A stretch of DNA of 64,000 nucleotides from assembly GCF_000485595.1 (NCBI RefSeq), contig NW_014577092.1:669040-733039 (forward strand), given 5' to 3'. This DNA comes from Priapulus caudatus. Taxonomy: Eukaryota > Priapulida > Priapulimorpha > Priapulimorphida > Priapulidae. Below the pieces are notes generated by a model. The model was not told the origin of the DNA and made no database searches. It saw only the letters and a program-made list of their open reading frames with translations. How positions within the stretch are numbered: the stretch's first letter is position 1; each line of letters starts with the position of its first letter. The position numbers and the translations under genes were made by a program. Below are positions 35,409-46,900 of this stretch, in pieces.

Positions 35409-35489
35409 GCGTAGCCGCATACATATTCGCGTTATATGACGTTGAGAAAACAGCAGCTGGCGCTCCTGCTTCTCGGTTTATACGCTAAA

Positions 35490-35742
35490 CAGCTTCGCCA
35501 CACACACACGCACGCACGCACGCATACACACATGCACGCACGCACGCGCGCACACACGCACGCGCGCACGCACGTACGTATACGCACGCATTCACGCGCG
35601 CCCGGCACACGCACGTACACACGACCCGGGCACACACACGCACACACGCACGCACCCCGCACGCACGTACGTACGCACGCATTCACGCGCGCCGCACACG
35701 CACGCACACACACACACACGCACGCACACACACGCACGTACG

Positions 35743-35777
<35 letters not shown>

Positions 35778-35935
35778 ACACCCACACATACACACACACA
35801 CACACACAACACACACACACACACACGAACACCCACACATACACACACACACAACACACACACACACACACACACACACACGCCACACACACACACACGA
35901 ACACACACACACACACACACGCGCGCGCACGCGAG
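35490..35935. repeat. CA/CGCA microsatellite block
   Basis: Compound GCAC, CGTA and CA repeats with internal repetition of ACACACGAACACCCACACAT. Source of long spurious open frames on both strands. The degraded inverse copy lies at about 22440-22860. Confidence 0.9.
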
Positions 35936-36149
35936 TATCTAATGATCACATCGCTGTCATCATTGCCGCGAGGGGGCGCGTCAGCACGCATCACATCGAC
36001 AACTCTCCTACGAAAGATCATATTATATAGCGACCACTCATCCGAAATCACGTGCAATGACGTGTAGTATACGCAACGGAGCGGAACGTCCGCCATTTTA
36101 GGAAGCAAAACCCGCTCGCCTCGCTCCGCGTCTGTTTGATATACATAGA

Positions 36150-36790
36150 AATAATATAGCTATCCATGGTTACATATATATATATATATATATCTATATA
36201 TATATCTATATATATATATGGTTTATCTATATTATTTCTATGGTTTGATATGCCTATCGCGGTGTAATCAGTGTTGTGGGGGAACAGTACGTGCATATGA
36301 GTACGTGTGTGATACCATAAAAGTGCAAATATATAGGCTCTATCTTTAATTAATTTTCTTATCTTATTTTTTTATTTTTTTAAATTCCACTTCTACCCTA
36401 GCAATAAGAAATAAGAACCTTTTTATATTACAATACATGCTATACAACCTTGTACATTTTCCTCCTTTTAATATTATTATGAAACAAGCTCTAACTTTTC
36501 AAAGATGCATTTGATATTCTGATGGTGCTGAATCTAGTCATAATAAAGAGTTGACATAAAATATTATATTAGTGCAATGAATGAATATAATGTCAATGAT
36601 TCACTATAACAATAGCTTATATCATTCTTTTGCCATGTCTATAACAACATCAAGTTCTTGACCAAGAGTCATTACATTCGATGTATTAACGTGCGATGAT
36701 ACCATAAAAGTGCAAATATAGGCTCTATCAATTCATTTTATTTTATTTAAATTCCTCCCCCCGGCAGTAAGAAACAAGGTATGACGAATT
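36150..36790. repeat. (TA)n inverted repeat and ~80-bp direct repeat pair
   Basis: A TA-rich hairpin lies at about 36135-36245 (ATAGAAATAATAT outer arms). Then ATACCATAAAAGTGCAAATA TAGGCTCTAT occurs at about 36312 and again at about 36695, each followed by T/A-rich sequence and CCACTTC or CCCC. The direct pair 385 bp apart could be a small element with terminal direct repeats; no coding capacity. Confidence 0.6.
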
Positions 36791-37144
36791 GGTACACAGC
36801 AGACAGTTGCACAGCAGCAGATACAGCAGCATCCGGGAACTTCGTGTGAACCTGCTTACTAAAATGGCGCTTGTATTGACCCATGACCTACTACGCTGTA
36901 ATTGGAGAGTAGTCTATCTTGCGCCTCCGGCACTATACGATCTTTGTCTCCTACTACGCTCTCACAACTAAAGTGGCAATCTCCTAATGCGGGTACTTTA
37001 GCAGCCGGAGTCCCCCCTCCGTCTCACGCTGCGGCTCCCTGAGAGTACATAGAAATAATTATGGGCACAACGTCGGCAGGCCAGGTGATAATCATTGGAC
37101 GCGACAAACGTAATGTAATTGAAGAGAACACCTTGGTTACACGC

Positions 37145-37327
37145 GTACACATATGTTTGCGCAGTAGTATAACGAATGTTCGACTGCCATATACCTAATG
37201 ATGCCATTTACACACCACACACATACACACACACACGCACACGCACACGCACACGCACACGCACACGCACACGCACACGCACACGCACACGCACACGCAC
37301 TCGCACACGCACACGCACACGCCACAC

Positions 37328-37381
<54 letters not shown>

Positions 37382-37495
37382 TACATTTATATATATATAT
37401 ATATATATTATATATTACGCATGCACACATGTTCACGCAGTATAGTATAACGAATGTTCGACCGCTATATACCTAACTATGCCCTTATTAGGTCT
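37145..37495. repeat. Direct repeats flanking a CA/TA microsatellite
   Basis: AGTATAACGAATGTTCGA and the following CATATACCTAA occur at about 37165 and again at about 37443, on either side of a (GCACAC)n and (TA)n tract. The arrangement fits slippage or duplication around an unstable microsatellite. Confidence 0.7.
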
Positions 37496-38454
37496 ATATA
37501 TGACAAACGATGTCCAATTTTCCATATCTAATGATGACGCTGCGCAATTTCAAAATCCACCGTGTGATCACTGATTGCGCATATCACCACGTTGCAACCT
37601 AATACACACGCATACACAACCACATACATACCCACCTATCTACACGACTAGGTATTCTACGTAATGAAAGATATTCAAGCATTATTATACATGTAGCATA
37701 CGACGAAGCCAGACGAGGTACTCAGTAAATATGGAGATTCTACGCTTTTATCATACTCTTCGCCCAGCCCGCGTTTACGCAGGGCCGTAGGCTGAGCAAA
37801 TTCCTAAGGGGGGGTAGTGGCGGATCCAGGATTTCAAGGAGGGGTTGAGAAACAGGGGTCTGTGAGTACTCCCACAGAAAATTTAAAAAATGTAGATAGC
37901 AGGAGATATTTGAGTATTTGAGGCACCTTTGAGTACATGTACAGCCTTCATTCTGACTACGACAATTCTCTTTCAGTAGAACAATATCTTTTTTTTTTAT
38001 TTTGCTCCAAAATCTACTCCCCCGCAGGCTACGGCCCTTGACTACGTGCTGTCCACTAACTTCTTAGCTGAACACGCTAAGACAACAGTCTTGAGCGAAC
38101 ACCCGTTCATTGTGCATCCTCATCGGTTTGTAGATACCACCGTGTCTACGAACTAACCGCCGCCACGCCACGCTTACACATGCGTTAGCATTTTCACTAA
38201 GCATCACTCTTTAAGACACATCTAGCCTTACAGACCAACCCCGCTGGCACTATCAGCTCTGTCGCTTCCTGTCACTGCACAGCATACACGCGAGCTCGTC
38301 AATTGTATATACATACGCCTATTTCGCGCTATACGCAGACACGAACGTTCTCACTGTCTCACACTCCTCCTCCCATCTCATCCGGCTCCTTATCCTCCTT
38401 CTCCTCACCCCTTCCTCCTATTCCTCCGCTTCCTCCACCCCGTCGCTTACATCA
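37496..38454. other. E3-E4 intron, no gene seen
   Basis: Unique sequence with a CT-rich patch at 38340-38440. Its inverse, error-rich copy at 19550-20500 contains additional homopolymer runs not present here. Confidence 0.5.
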
Positions 38455-38689
38455 CGATAACATCTCACACGTACGAGGTCCACCTCGTACCATACACTGA
38501 CGCCACGCTCCCACCACACCCCACGTCCGCCGCACTTACGCGATGGCGGCGAACACGTCGAGGGACATCTCAATGCCATAGACTGCCGCTGCGCCCCCCC
38601 CCGCACCCCACTTACGCGATGGCGTCGATCACGTCGAGGCCCATCTCGTGCCCATAGACTGCCGCCACGCCCTACCGCACCCCACTTAC
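38455..38689 (-). repeat. 74-bp tandem array copied from the E3 donor
   Basis: CCACTTACGCGATGGCGTCG with its flank CACGTCGAGGCCCATCTCG, the reverse complement of the E3 end plus donor, recurs with a 74-75-bp period at about 38534 and 38609 before the authentic copy at 38683, and a further degenerate copy lies near 38460. Each retains a GC|GTAAGTG donor. The coding frame meets TAA right after the authentic donor, so use of a downstream copy would truncate the protein. Confidence 0.9.
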
Positions 38690-38929
38690 GCGATGGCGTC
38701 GATCACGTCGAGGCCCATCTCGATGCAGCATGCGGCGTGGTCGGAGCGCGCCTCCGGTATGCCGCAGACGCAGTAGTAGCAGTCGCCGAGGATCTTGATG
38801 CGCAAGCAGTGGTTCTCCTGCGCCAGCTTGTCGAAGCGGGCGAACAGCTCGTTGAGCAGCCTGACGAGCTCCTGCGCCGTACACTGCGACGACAGCTGCG
38901 TGAAGCCGCAGATGTCCGCGAATAGGATG
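38690..38929 (-). CDS. ADCY5/6-like: Adenylyl cyclase exon E3: C1a catalytic domain with metal-binding Asp residues
   Basis: A 240-nt exon with acceptor GTCTCTCCCGCAG|C and donor ATCGC|GTAAGT. Phase 2 at both ends (AG from E2 plus C gives Ser; GC plus G of E4 gives Ala). It encodes [60 protein letters not shown] and [20 protein letters not shown]. The two Mg-binding aspartates of C1 are present, in FADI and in LGDCYYC. FADICGF has Cys where vertebrate ADCY5/6 have Glu (FADIEGF) and most others Val, and VCG replaces VSG; neither is a catalytic residue. Both exon ends are tandemly duplicated into the introns. Confidence 0.98.
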
Positions 38930-39120
38930 CTGCGGGAGAGACGAAGAGGTGAAGCCATGAATCCGCAGATGTCCGCAAACAGGATGCTGAGGAAGAGACG
39001 AAGAGAGGTGAAGCCACGCAAGACGAGCGAGATGGGGTGATAATACAGAGAAGGGGGAACGAAGAGATGTGAAGACGGGCGTCGAGGTGATAATACAGAG
39101 AAGGGGGAACGAAGAGAGTT
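38930..39120 (-). repeat. Tandem copies of the E3 acceptor end
   Basis: Upstream of the authentic acceptor, a second copy of CTTCCTCAG|CATCCTGTTTGCGGACATCTG lies exactly 57 bp away, and a third partial copy (GGCTTCACCTCTCTTCGTCT) beyond it. The interval is open in the coding frame and reads [19 protein letters not shown] before the genuine [12 protein letters not shown] second small repeat, GTGATAATACAGAGAAGGGG, occurs at about 39037 and 39087. The acceptor duplication is also visible in the noisy inverse copy near 18970. Confidence 0.92.
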
Positions 39121-39260
39121 ATACAAGATAGTTACATCAAAGCGTACAAGCAATACGACCACATTGCGTAAAGTGCACCACACAAAAGATTGCTAAATTG
39201 TTAGTAATTATTATGTTGCTATAAGAGATTGTTAGCGTGATGCTCACAATCTTCTGACGG

Positions 39261-40686
39261 CGTAATTCGTTTAACCATAAAGACACTACACGATTTAATT
39301 CATCCTTGACCGCAAAAGCTTTTAGGATTGGCACACGTTTTATACTCGTTAGTGCGTTGATGTGTGTGTTGATTATAGAGGAGACGCACACAAATCAGCG
39401 TCATATAATAGCTGCGCGTAGATTATTTTCGTTTCGGGAAAAAAGACTAGGGCTTGAAAAAACAATTTTTTATCGATTTATCATTATGGTCTCAATTTTT
39501 TTCAGTTTTTCCCGGCGACATTTTCTAGGTAGTTTATCTTTAAATTAGCATGAGTTCCGCGGCATAATTTCTAATTCCGTTGTTAGTGCATGTTCCATCA
39601 TCAGGCTATGCGTATCTCTGCGAGCGTAACTACAATTAGGCAATGGCCGAGAGAAAAAAATTGGTGCCCATGTTCAATTTCATTTTCAAAGACGGTATGG
39701 AACTTGCACGCAATCTGGTCTGTCTACGCTTAGAAAGAGTTTTCAGCTGGGGTTTGTATCAATATACATCAATATATACATATATTTATTAATGATTTGG
39801 TTAGGATGACGATAGATAGACCCTTTTCCTCGATTGATAGATATATACCAAATTGCGTGCAAGTTCCGTCTACGAAAATGAACTTATAGAATATATAATG
39901 TCAAACGTGTATTTAACAATAAGACATTACAAATTTAAAACTAAATTACCGGAGCCTGAATTAACTAAATTAAAACTAAATTATGTTCATAAGTCAGATC
40001 CCAGGTATCGGCGACTCGCGGTCGAGAATGTAAATGCTTTGAACAGCCGATAGAAAGGTTGATAGAACGTTGAAAAGTTTATCAACTCGTCGACTTTTCG
40101 ATAGTGTACACCCAGCTTTAACCGCACTGCTTCAGTGCTATCCGGTGTTTCCCCCAGTGCTTAAACTTGCGCTTACATTTACGTTAAGAAATATGGTGGG
40201 ATTTCCGTGGAAGCCAGGATTTCAAAAAACAATTTCCGACCAGGCGAATTTCGTAGTATTTCGATAATTTGACATTGTAATGTTGTACTGTGATGCGTCT
40301 GTTCGCTGGGGGTTAGCTCGATGAATGCCCGTTGCACGGTCCTCAAATCAATCTATCAGTCCGCAGTGACGGTGTGACGTAAAGTGCCGATGCCTGGCAG
40401 ATGTGGCTTATATAGCGGCAACGCCTAACCGGATTAGTGAGAGCTAGATTTTGTCGGAAAACTATTTTGGCGGGAACCAGTAAGCGATGCTGGCGTGCCT
40501 CTGTTAGGAGATGCTATCTAATCTGACATTGTCTTAAACGCTAAGCGTCGCGTAGGCCTCCTTCGTCAAGCCATCTTTTCTCTGGCGCGAGCTGTCAAGT
40601 GCGTCCGTCATTGTCTTATCTAATTCTCTTGTCTTGTCTTGTCTTGTCTAATTCGATTGTCTTGTCTTGTCAATGTCATCGTCAAC
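39261..40686. other. Intronic sequence, no gene seen
   Basis: AT-rich unique sequence. CTTGTCTTGTCTTGTC repeats lie at 40630-40670, and a half-copy of the 33265-type MITE is near 40095-40120. E2 and E3 are contiguous in the protein, so no cyclase exon is missing here. Confidence 0.5.
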
Positions 40687-40689
40687 TCT

Positions 40690-40840
40690 AAAACGCTAAG
40701 CGTTAAGCGTAAGCGTAAGCGTAAGCGTAAGCGTAAGCGTAAGCGTAAGCGTAAGCGTTAGCGTTAGCGTTAGCGTAAGCGTAAGCGTAAGCGTAAGCGT
40801 AAGCGTAAGCGTAAGCGTTAGCGTAAGCGTAAGCGTAAAC
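40690..40840. repeat. (GTAAGC)n hexamer microsatellite
   Basis: About 23 copies of GTAAGC/GTTAGC. It begins just after the conserved C-terminal codons of the Harbinger transposase remnant and probably grew from that element's subterminal GCG-rich sequence (compare GCGTTCGCGTTCGCGTTTTACG at its other end near 42260). Confidence 0.9.
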
Positions 40841-42180
40841 ATACAAACAGGTGTGGCAGTTCGTGAGTATGGCCCCAACAATGTAATACTTCGCCACAGG
40901 CTGAAGAAAGATTTTTAAGTTCTTTTTATAGTCTAGGAAAGCAAATAGATTAATCAGTTTTCCAAACATTCACTCAACGCACTCCCTCACAGATGACATG
41001 CGTGCATTGAATAGTTCTTGATCAGGTGTCAGGCGAGCACCGCGGTAAGGTGCTAGGAGTTGCATGGGGCTTCACAGGATATGCAGGATCTCCATATAAT
41101 CCAAATGGAGTGTAATTTGCTGCTTGTGGCAACCTCACCAGGTTGTCGAGAAGACCACTCTCATTGAGAAGAGCACAGTCATGTCTGCGTCCTTCCATTG
41201 GTTCATACAAGTTTGCAATGAGTCCGTTTGGCAAAACGACAGATTGGAATTTAATTGCATGAAGTCGTTTGTGACCATTGTAGCAGACTCGCTGGTTGTG
41301 AGTTGGTCTGCAAATGGGCCGCACAGTACCATCAACGAATCCAAAACAGGTTGTCAGAGGACTTCCACTCATATGGATGGCATCAGCATAGGCTTGAAGA
41401 TGCTCATGGTCCAACCAGGAGTGATCTAGTGATGACACAAGATGTTCGTATCTGCAATAAATGTGGTCAATTGTTTCATTAATCATAACAGACAGAACAG
41501 ACTTAGGGCGACCAAAAAAACGTTCCAGGTCACTCAGGCGACATGGGTAAGTAAGTCGGTTCAGCACTGAACAAAGCGCCTCATCTCCTGAACCACTAGA
41601 TCTGTCCGAGTAGGTGACTGTGCTAGGTATCGCAAGAAGTTGTCGAAGGTTTGTGATATCGTGGGGAAGAAATCTGAAAATAACAAAATGAAAAAATGAT
41701 CAATGATAATGGACTGGACAATGGATTCTGAATTTATATACGCCAATGTTATATCAACAAGTCTGAGTAAGAGTGAAGAAGAGTAAAAACAGTGAGTTTC
41801 TGCACTGAAAAAGGACAACCAACAAAACAGAAAAATGTAGGCCTTGTATTTGTAAGACACTTTCGCTTGAGTCTTACTATACTAAATAAATTAGTACATG
41901 TGTATCCACGAGGGATGTCAGTCTCAGAATTATTTCATTTTTTTGCTTTTTTCAGAAAAAAACTAACATTTTTCACTCACCTGAAGGAATCTAGTGCTTG
42001 ATCATCCGTCAAACCGGACAGATCGAATCTTGGCCATGATGGGTCATATGTGTTCAGCGTACTGAATTCTCCCATACGCTCCAACATCAAAAAATCAATC
42101 ATTTCCTCGTCGTTTTCTAGTAGAGCTATCTCTAGTATGGAGGCCGCCATTTTGAACGAATGCATGCACCGAAGCGCCAT
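40841..42180 (-). pseudogene. PIF/Harbinger transposase, two exons, inactivated
   Basis: Exon 1 (41981-42180) starts MALRCMHSF and ends QALDSF, donor CTTCAG|GTGAGTG. Exon 2 starts at 41673 after TTATTTTCAG and restores phase (R-FLPHDITNLRQLLAIP). The nuclease follows: EALCSVLNRLTYPCRLSDLE, CFGFVDGTVRP with the first catalytic Asp, YNGHKRLHAIKFQ, GRRHD, and LYGDPAYP with the second Asp. Then a frameshift leads to a stop at 41022. The remainder continues in another frame: FNARMSSVRECVE with the Glu, an in-frame TGA where the family usually has Trp, then FGKLINLFAFLDYKKN and TNCHTCLY. Harbinger transposases act with a Myb-like partner protein; none was seen. Frameshift plus stop indicate a dead copy. 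Confidence 0.93.
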
Positions 42181-42290
42181 CTAGTCGCTCCACGTAACAC
42201 CAAGCCGAACAAGAAATCATTGCGAACGCGAACGAATACGTCAACGCGAGCTCACTCGCGTTCGCGTTCGCGTTTTACGCCGAGCCGAAC
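42181..42290. repeat. GCGTTCGC-rich end of the Harbinger element
   Basis: GCGAACGCGAACG at about 42223 and GCGTTCGCGTTCGCGTTTTA at about 42257 form an internal inverted repeat just upstream of the transposase start. TAAAACGC is shared, in inverse orientation, with the other side of the element at about 40686, a candidate terminal inverted repeat. I could not fix the 3-bp target duplication expected of Harbinger. Confidence 0.45.
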
Positions 42291-43095
42291 CTCTCTACTA
42301 AGCACTTTCTCCGGGAAACATCACAGCTGGCTAATTTACTGCTTAAGCAGCACAACGCTAGCAAAAATCTCTGTCGAGAAGAAAATAATTAAAACGGACA
42401 GCAGCAGCAGCGCACGCTGCGCCAATATTGTACCTTGCTCGGGAGCCGGGCAATCATTTGCTTGCTTTGCTCATTATTTTACGATGAAAGTGACCCTGAA
42501 CTGATACCGTGCTATATTGACGGGTTAGTTTATTGACTTATGTATTTAGTTTAGTTTAGTTTACATGTATTATTTTGATGTAAAGCGAATCCCAATGATA
42601 AGAGAGACACGTGACAGATGTCACCAATTGTGTATTTAAAAGGCGAGACGAAGCTTGCAAAGCCAGAGAGGCATATTCATAATAACTTGGCGCAATTTCA
42701 TAACAATGTTGTATATCCAGAAGCTTTGACTACACAGAATCATTGAATCGTTCGAACTGTTTTTGTCAGAATATTGCTTACCGGTATTGTTTGTTTCTCT
42801 GTTACGATTCTATACGGAATTAAGTAAAAAAAGTTATAAAAAGGTAAACTGAGCCACCCGCTACCCTATAGAGTGTCGGCTGAGAATTAGCCTTGCGTGT
42901 ATACCATGCTGGTGGGAGGGCGAGTGTAGTGTCATAAAATTATAGCCAAACCACACCATTTAAATAGCGATAACGAACACATGTGTTTTTCTCATTGTGA
43001 TTGATGCAACTTGATGATTCGAGCGAGGAAAGGCCAAGTGAAATTGCGATAGAAATGCGAGAGTCGGCACGAATAAACTAATCGCAATATTCGTC
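42291..43095. other. Intronic sequence, no gene seen
   Basis: Unique AT-leaning sequence with no readable exon. A short TTTAGTTTAGTTTAG stretch lies at about 42546. Confidence 0.5.
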
Positions 43096-43761
43096 AACAG
43101 AAAGAATAAAGGCCAATTAATCACTAACACTACTTAATTTTAGAAAGCCGACGTAGGGAATGATATACAATAGAAGTGCGTGCGTCCGGGCGGGTATGCT
43201 CGGATTAGTGCCAGCGTGTGAGCGTGTGCGCGCGCGTGTGCGTGCGTGTGCGTGCGTGAGAGAGGGAGAGCGAGGGATAGAAGAGAGAGAGAGAGACGAG
43301 AGAGAGAGTTGAGAGAGAGAGAGAGAGAGAGAGGAGAGGAGGAGAGAGGAGGAGGAGATGAGGGTGTCGCGAGCGCCTGGCTGCGCGCGTGTGTGTATGT
43401 GTCAGAGAGAGAGATAGAGAACCGCAGGGAGGGTATGTGTTCAGACAAAGAGGAAGAGAGAGAGAGAGGAGGAGAGAGAGGAGAGAAGAGAGAGAAAAGA
43501 GAGAGAGAGAGAGAGGAAGAGCCAGAGAGATAAGACGATCGCCGCGCGGCGCACGCGCCGGCAGCCGCGCGACGCGGAGGAGGAGGAGAGACNNNNNNNN
43601 NNAACAGAAAGAATAAAGGCCAATTAATCACTAACACTACTTAATTTTAGAAAGCCGACGTAGGGAATGATATACAATAGAAGTGCGTGCGTCCGGGCGG
43701 GTATGCTCGGATTAGTGCCAGCGTGTGAGCGTGTGCGCGCGCGTGTGCGTGCGTGTGCGTG
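43096..43761. repeat. Duplicated contig ends around GA tract and 10-N gap
   Basis: 43096-43259 and 43603-43761 are the same ~160 bp (AACAGAAAGAATAAAGGCCA through the GTGCGTGCGTGTGCGTG tract). Between them lie a GA-rich tract (43258-43540), a GC-rich patch and ten N (43593-43602). This is the pattern of two overlapping contig ends left unmerged. Confidence 0.88.
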
Positions 43762-43904
43762 ATTATATGTGCGCGTATGTGCGTACAACCCTATGAACGA
43801 GGATCGCCATATCGTATTCGTATTCCGCTTACGTAATTATCCAAGTATACCATATAAGTATATATATTATTATATATGTATATTATATAATAATATATAA
43901 TATA

Positions 43905-46900
43905 TATAACGTCGGAGGTTCGCCCTGATGCGGTAGTAGGGTACGCCGTAGTTCGGCAAGGGACCTTGGGTGGTAAGTGCTTGGGCGGACAGAAGAATCT
44001 GGCGGTTAGGTCAACGCTTGGCGAAGCCCTGCATGGACCGCACGGCGAAGATTTATAACTTCGTCACTGGCATCAACCGAACTTACAATACCGTGCTCGC
44101 ATTCAATCGGCGTTGATGTAACATAGTCTCTAGGATTACACACTAAGTCTTCCAATGTAGACGCGCAAAAAACGTGCAGCCAGTGCGCCGCTATAGCTGT
44201 TGATGCAGTCAGCACTGCAGCCGCGCGTCTGATTGCTTGCTCGGATATATCGCCCGAGGTCAGCGCGACAATACGGATCATTGAGAAGTGTGATACGCGA
44301 TGCTGTGGGCACGCGTGATTAGCAAGGGCAACGTACTCACTTGGTTCGTTAGGAAGGATTGTGGAGCGTTCTACCTGCCCAGGTAACGCGTAAGCGTGCT
44401 TCCTATTGTTCTGCGCTCGCTCGTGTCCCGCGTGCTGCATAATAAAACCATATTTCTTCGTTGCGCGGCCGATAACGCCGTGTTCGCGAGCCAGGGGGGG
44501 TGATAGCTAGCGGCCTTATCCTAGCTATTGCTACCATTAACGACACCCTGTTGTTCACATGCACGCTGTTGATAACGGGTATATCGCAGGGCTGCGATAG
44601 GCAGGCCGGGGCGGCTGTTTGCCTTGGGGAGGAGACACTGCGGGAGTGGGAGGGCGACGGGCTCGCGGTGGTGGTGGGTTGGCGCGGGGGGAGGCTCGGG
44701 GTGGAGCGGGTGGGCGAGTCTTGGGGCGCGGGGGGCACGTCGGTGGGACGTTTTCAGGGTTGGGGCGTTACCTTTATTTTAATCGCGATACCAAGAAGAC
44801 GCGGTTTCGCATTGACCACTGGGTGGCGTACACTTGACTGCAGATTTGATCCTACATCAAAACTGCTCCTCGAGCCGCGGCGGCCAGTGACCCTCCGCGG
44901 GGTCCATAATCGTGATCTCAGTGTGTACACGCATCCCGCTGGTCCAAATACGCGCTGTTGGGGTGTCTCCGAGCCAGTTTGCCCCGCAAATGAAGGGGAG
45001 GGGGGGCCAGGACCGGATAACTTCAAAACTTGGGCCCGCGGATAGTTATCTCGCCGCTCCAAGCTGTGTCTGTACGGCACACACGCGGGGGGGGTGGGAG
45101 GTGGCAAGATCCGGTGCTATTATTCGCAATACGCAATAGGCATAAGCAAGAATATTAGGTACGATAAAAGTGACTCGAACAGTAGGGGCTGGTGGGGGGG
45201 CGGTGTCATCTGCCGCTGTCGGTGTGAGTAGCGAGTTGAACTGAGCAGCACAGCCAACCCGTGCACTCATTTGATATGTTTTATTTTATTTTTTATTTAG
45301 CATAATTAATTTGTGTGTTGTAGGGGTTTTCTCTGCTAATGTCTGTACGCGGCGGCTACCGATTTTTTGACGCGCGGATTTGGCCCCGAGACTAGAGTTT
45401 AAGTTAGGATCAATTTGAAGTCTGTGTCGGGGTGACGTGGGATGATGGGTATGGTGATCCTGTGGTGACGTAATTTCTTTGGAATGGATTGATGTGAGTG
45501 AGTGCACACGGTTCTCTGATGTCGTGTGTAGGGCGAGCAGGTGTGTGATGAGTGAGTGAATGTGATCCCACGCACCTGTGAGCATATTGACGTATATCGG
45601 ATACCCATTGACGCGTGTGCAATCGCCGTCCGCTATCACGTTACAAACTGGAAATGAAACGTGGCGAATGCCAAGCAATGTTAACAGCCTATCAGCTGTT
45701 AATAACGGCGCGGCATAACAACCGGCTTCGTTTGTTATCCAAACATTCGGATCCCGACGCGCACTTCATTTCAAAGGTGCAAGCTCACTTTAGTGCCGCG
45801 ATACCCAAAACAGCGCCATTAATCCCCCTTTCACATCCTCATCTTCCCGGCTTCTCCCTTCTTCTTTTCTTTACCCGTCTTCCTCTCTCGCCGGCCGCCT
45901 CTCTCTCTCTCTCGATTCTCGCTCTCCCCCTCTCTCTCTCTATATATATTATATATGGATCACTCTCGTACTTTATCCTTCTTCTCTTTTGTCAACTTTT
46001 CCTTCTGTTCTTTCTCTACGAATTCTCCCTCTCTCCCTCGTATCGCCGCTCTCTCTCCCTTATCGCGCCTCGCTCTCCTCTATTCGCGCTCTCTCTCACT
46101 CGCACACATTATCTCACGTACCACTTCTGCTCTCACGCAACAGCGAAGACTTTCGCTGCGAAAATTACCAATTAGTTTCAATCGGTTGTAACAGAAGCGA
46201 GACGATTGCCATTCGAAACGCGAAGTATTAAAAATAGCCGCAACTTCCATCCACGGTTCACGACCAGTTCCTGCGCGAATATCAATGGCTACGGTAATAG
46301 CAGGAATTGCACTTAAATGTGTACACGGCTTCTAGCATTCGCGCAGCATGTTACCAGCCCTAAATCGGCTTTGCGCTGGGCTTCCACCTTTTCGCCGTCA
46401 ACGGAAACAGAACAACAGAACTCTCTATTGCATCGAGTTGCAGGGTGCTGCGAAACGCAAAATGAACCAATGCGCTGTATTCGCCAGCGCCTGATCGTGC
46501 GCTAGCCCTTAACTGGAAAATTCGTGAACTGTTACTTGCTGAAAAAAAGCGACTGGAAGAATTCTGTCGATGTCGCCAGGTGAAGTCGCACGATTGTAGT
46601 GTATCTACTCTTTGCGATGCCGACGCGACTAGTTCACCGTCTACCCCGACATCAGCTGCTCCCTTGGCGATCGCTGCGACGAGATCGTATGCCCATAATC
46701 AACAATCTGCATGCGAATAAAAGAATCAGCATGCAGTCATATCCACAACATGCACGACACAACAATCATGCTAAACTACATTTAGTGCGCGATCTGTTGG
46801 CGATCGTCGAAAGCGCCGTATGCCACTGCCTGCGCACCAGTCCGTCTCTGCGGTCGCCGTCGCAACTAAGCCCTTCCAGTCGCAGTGAATTGCCAGTGCG

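Noticed and set aside
35432-35942. Long Cys/Val and His/Thr open frames (also at 6191-6552, 7208-8074, 22365-22928 and 48035-49080)
   Set aside because: Translations of CA/GT microsatellites; no initiation context, motif or splice support.
44006-44440. 144-residue minus-strand open frame
   Set aside because: No recognisable domain, and the frame is not conserved in the duplicate copy at 51840-52270.
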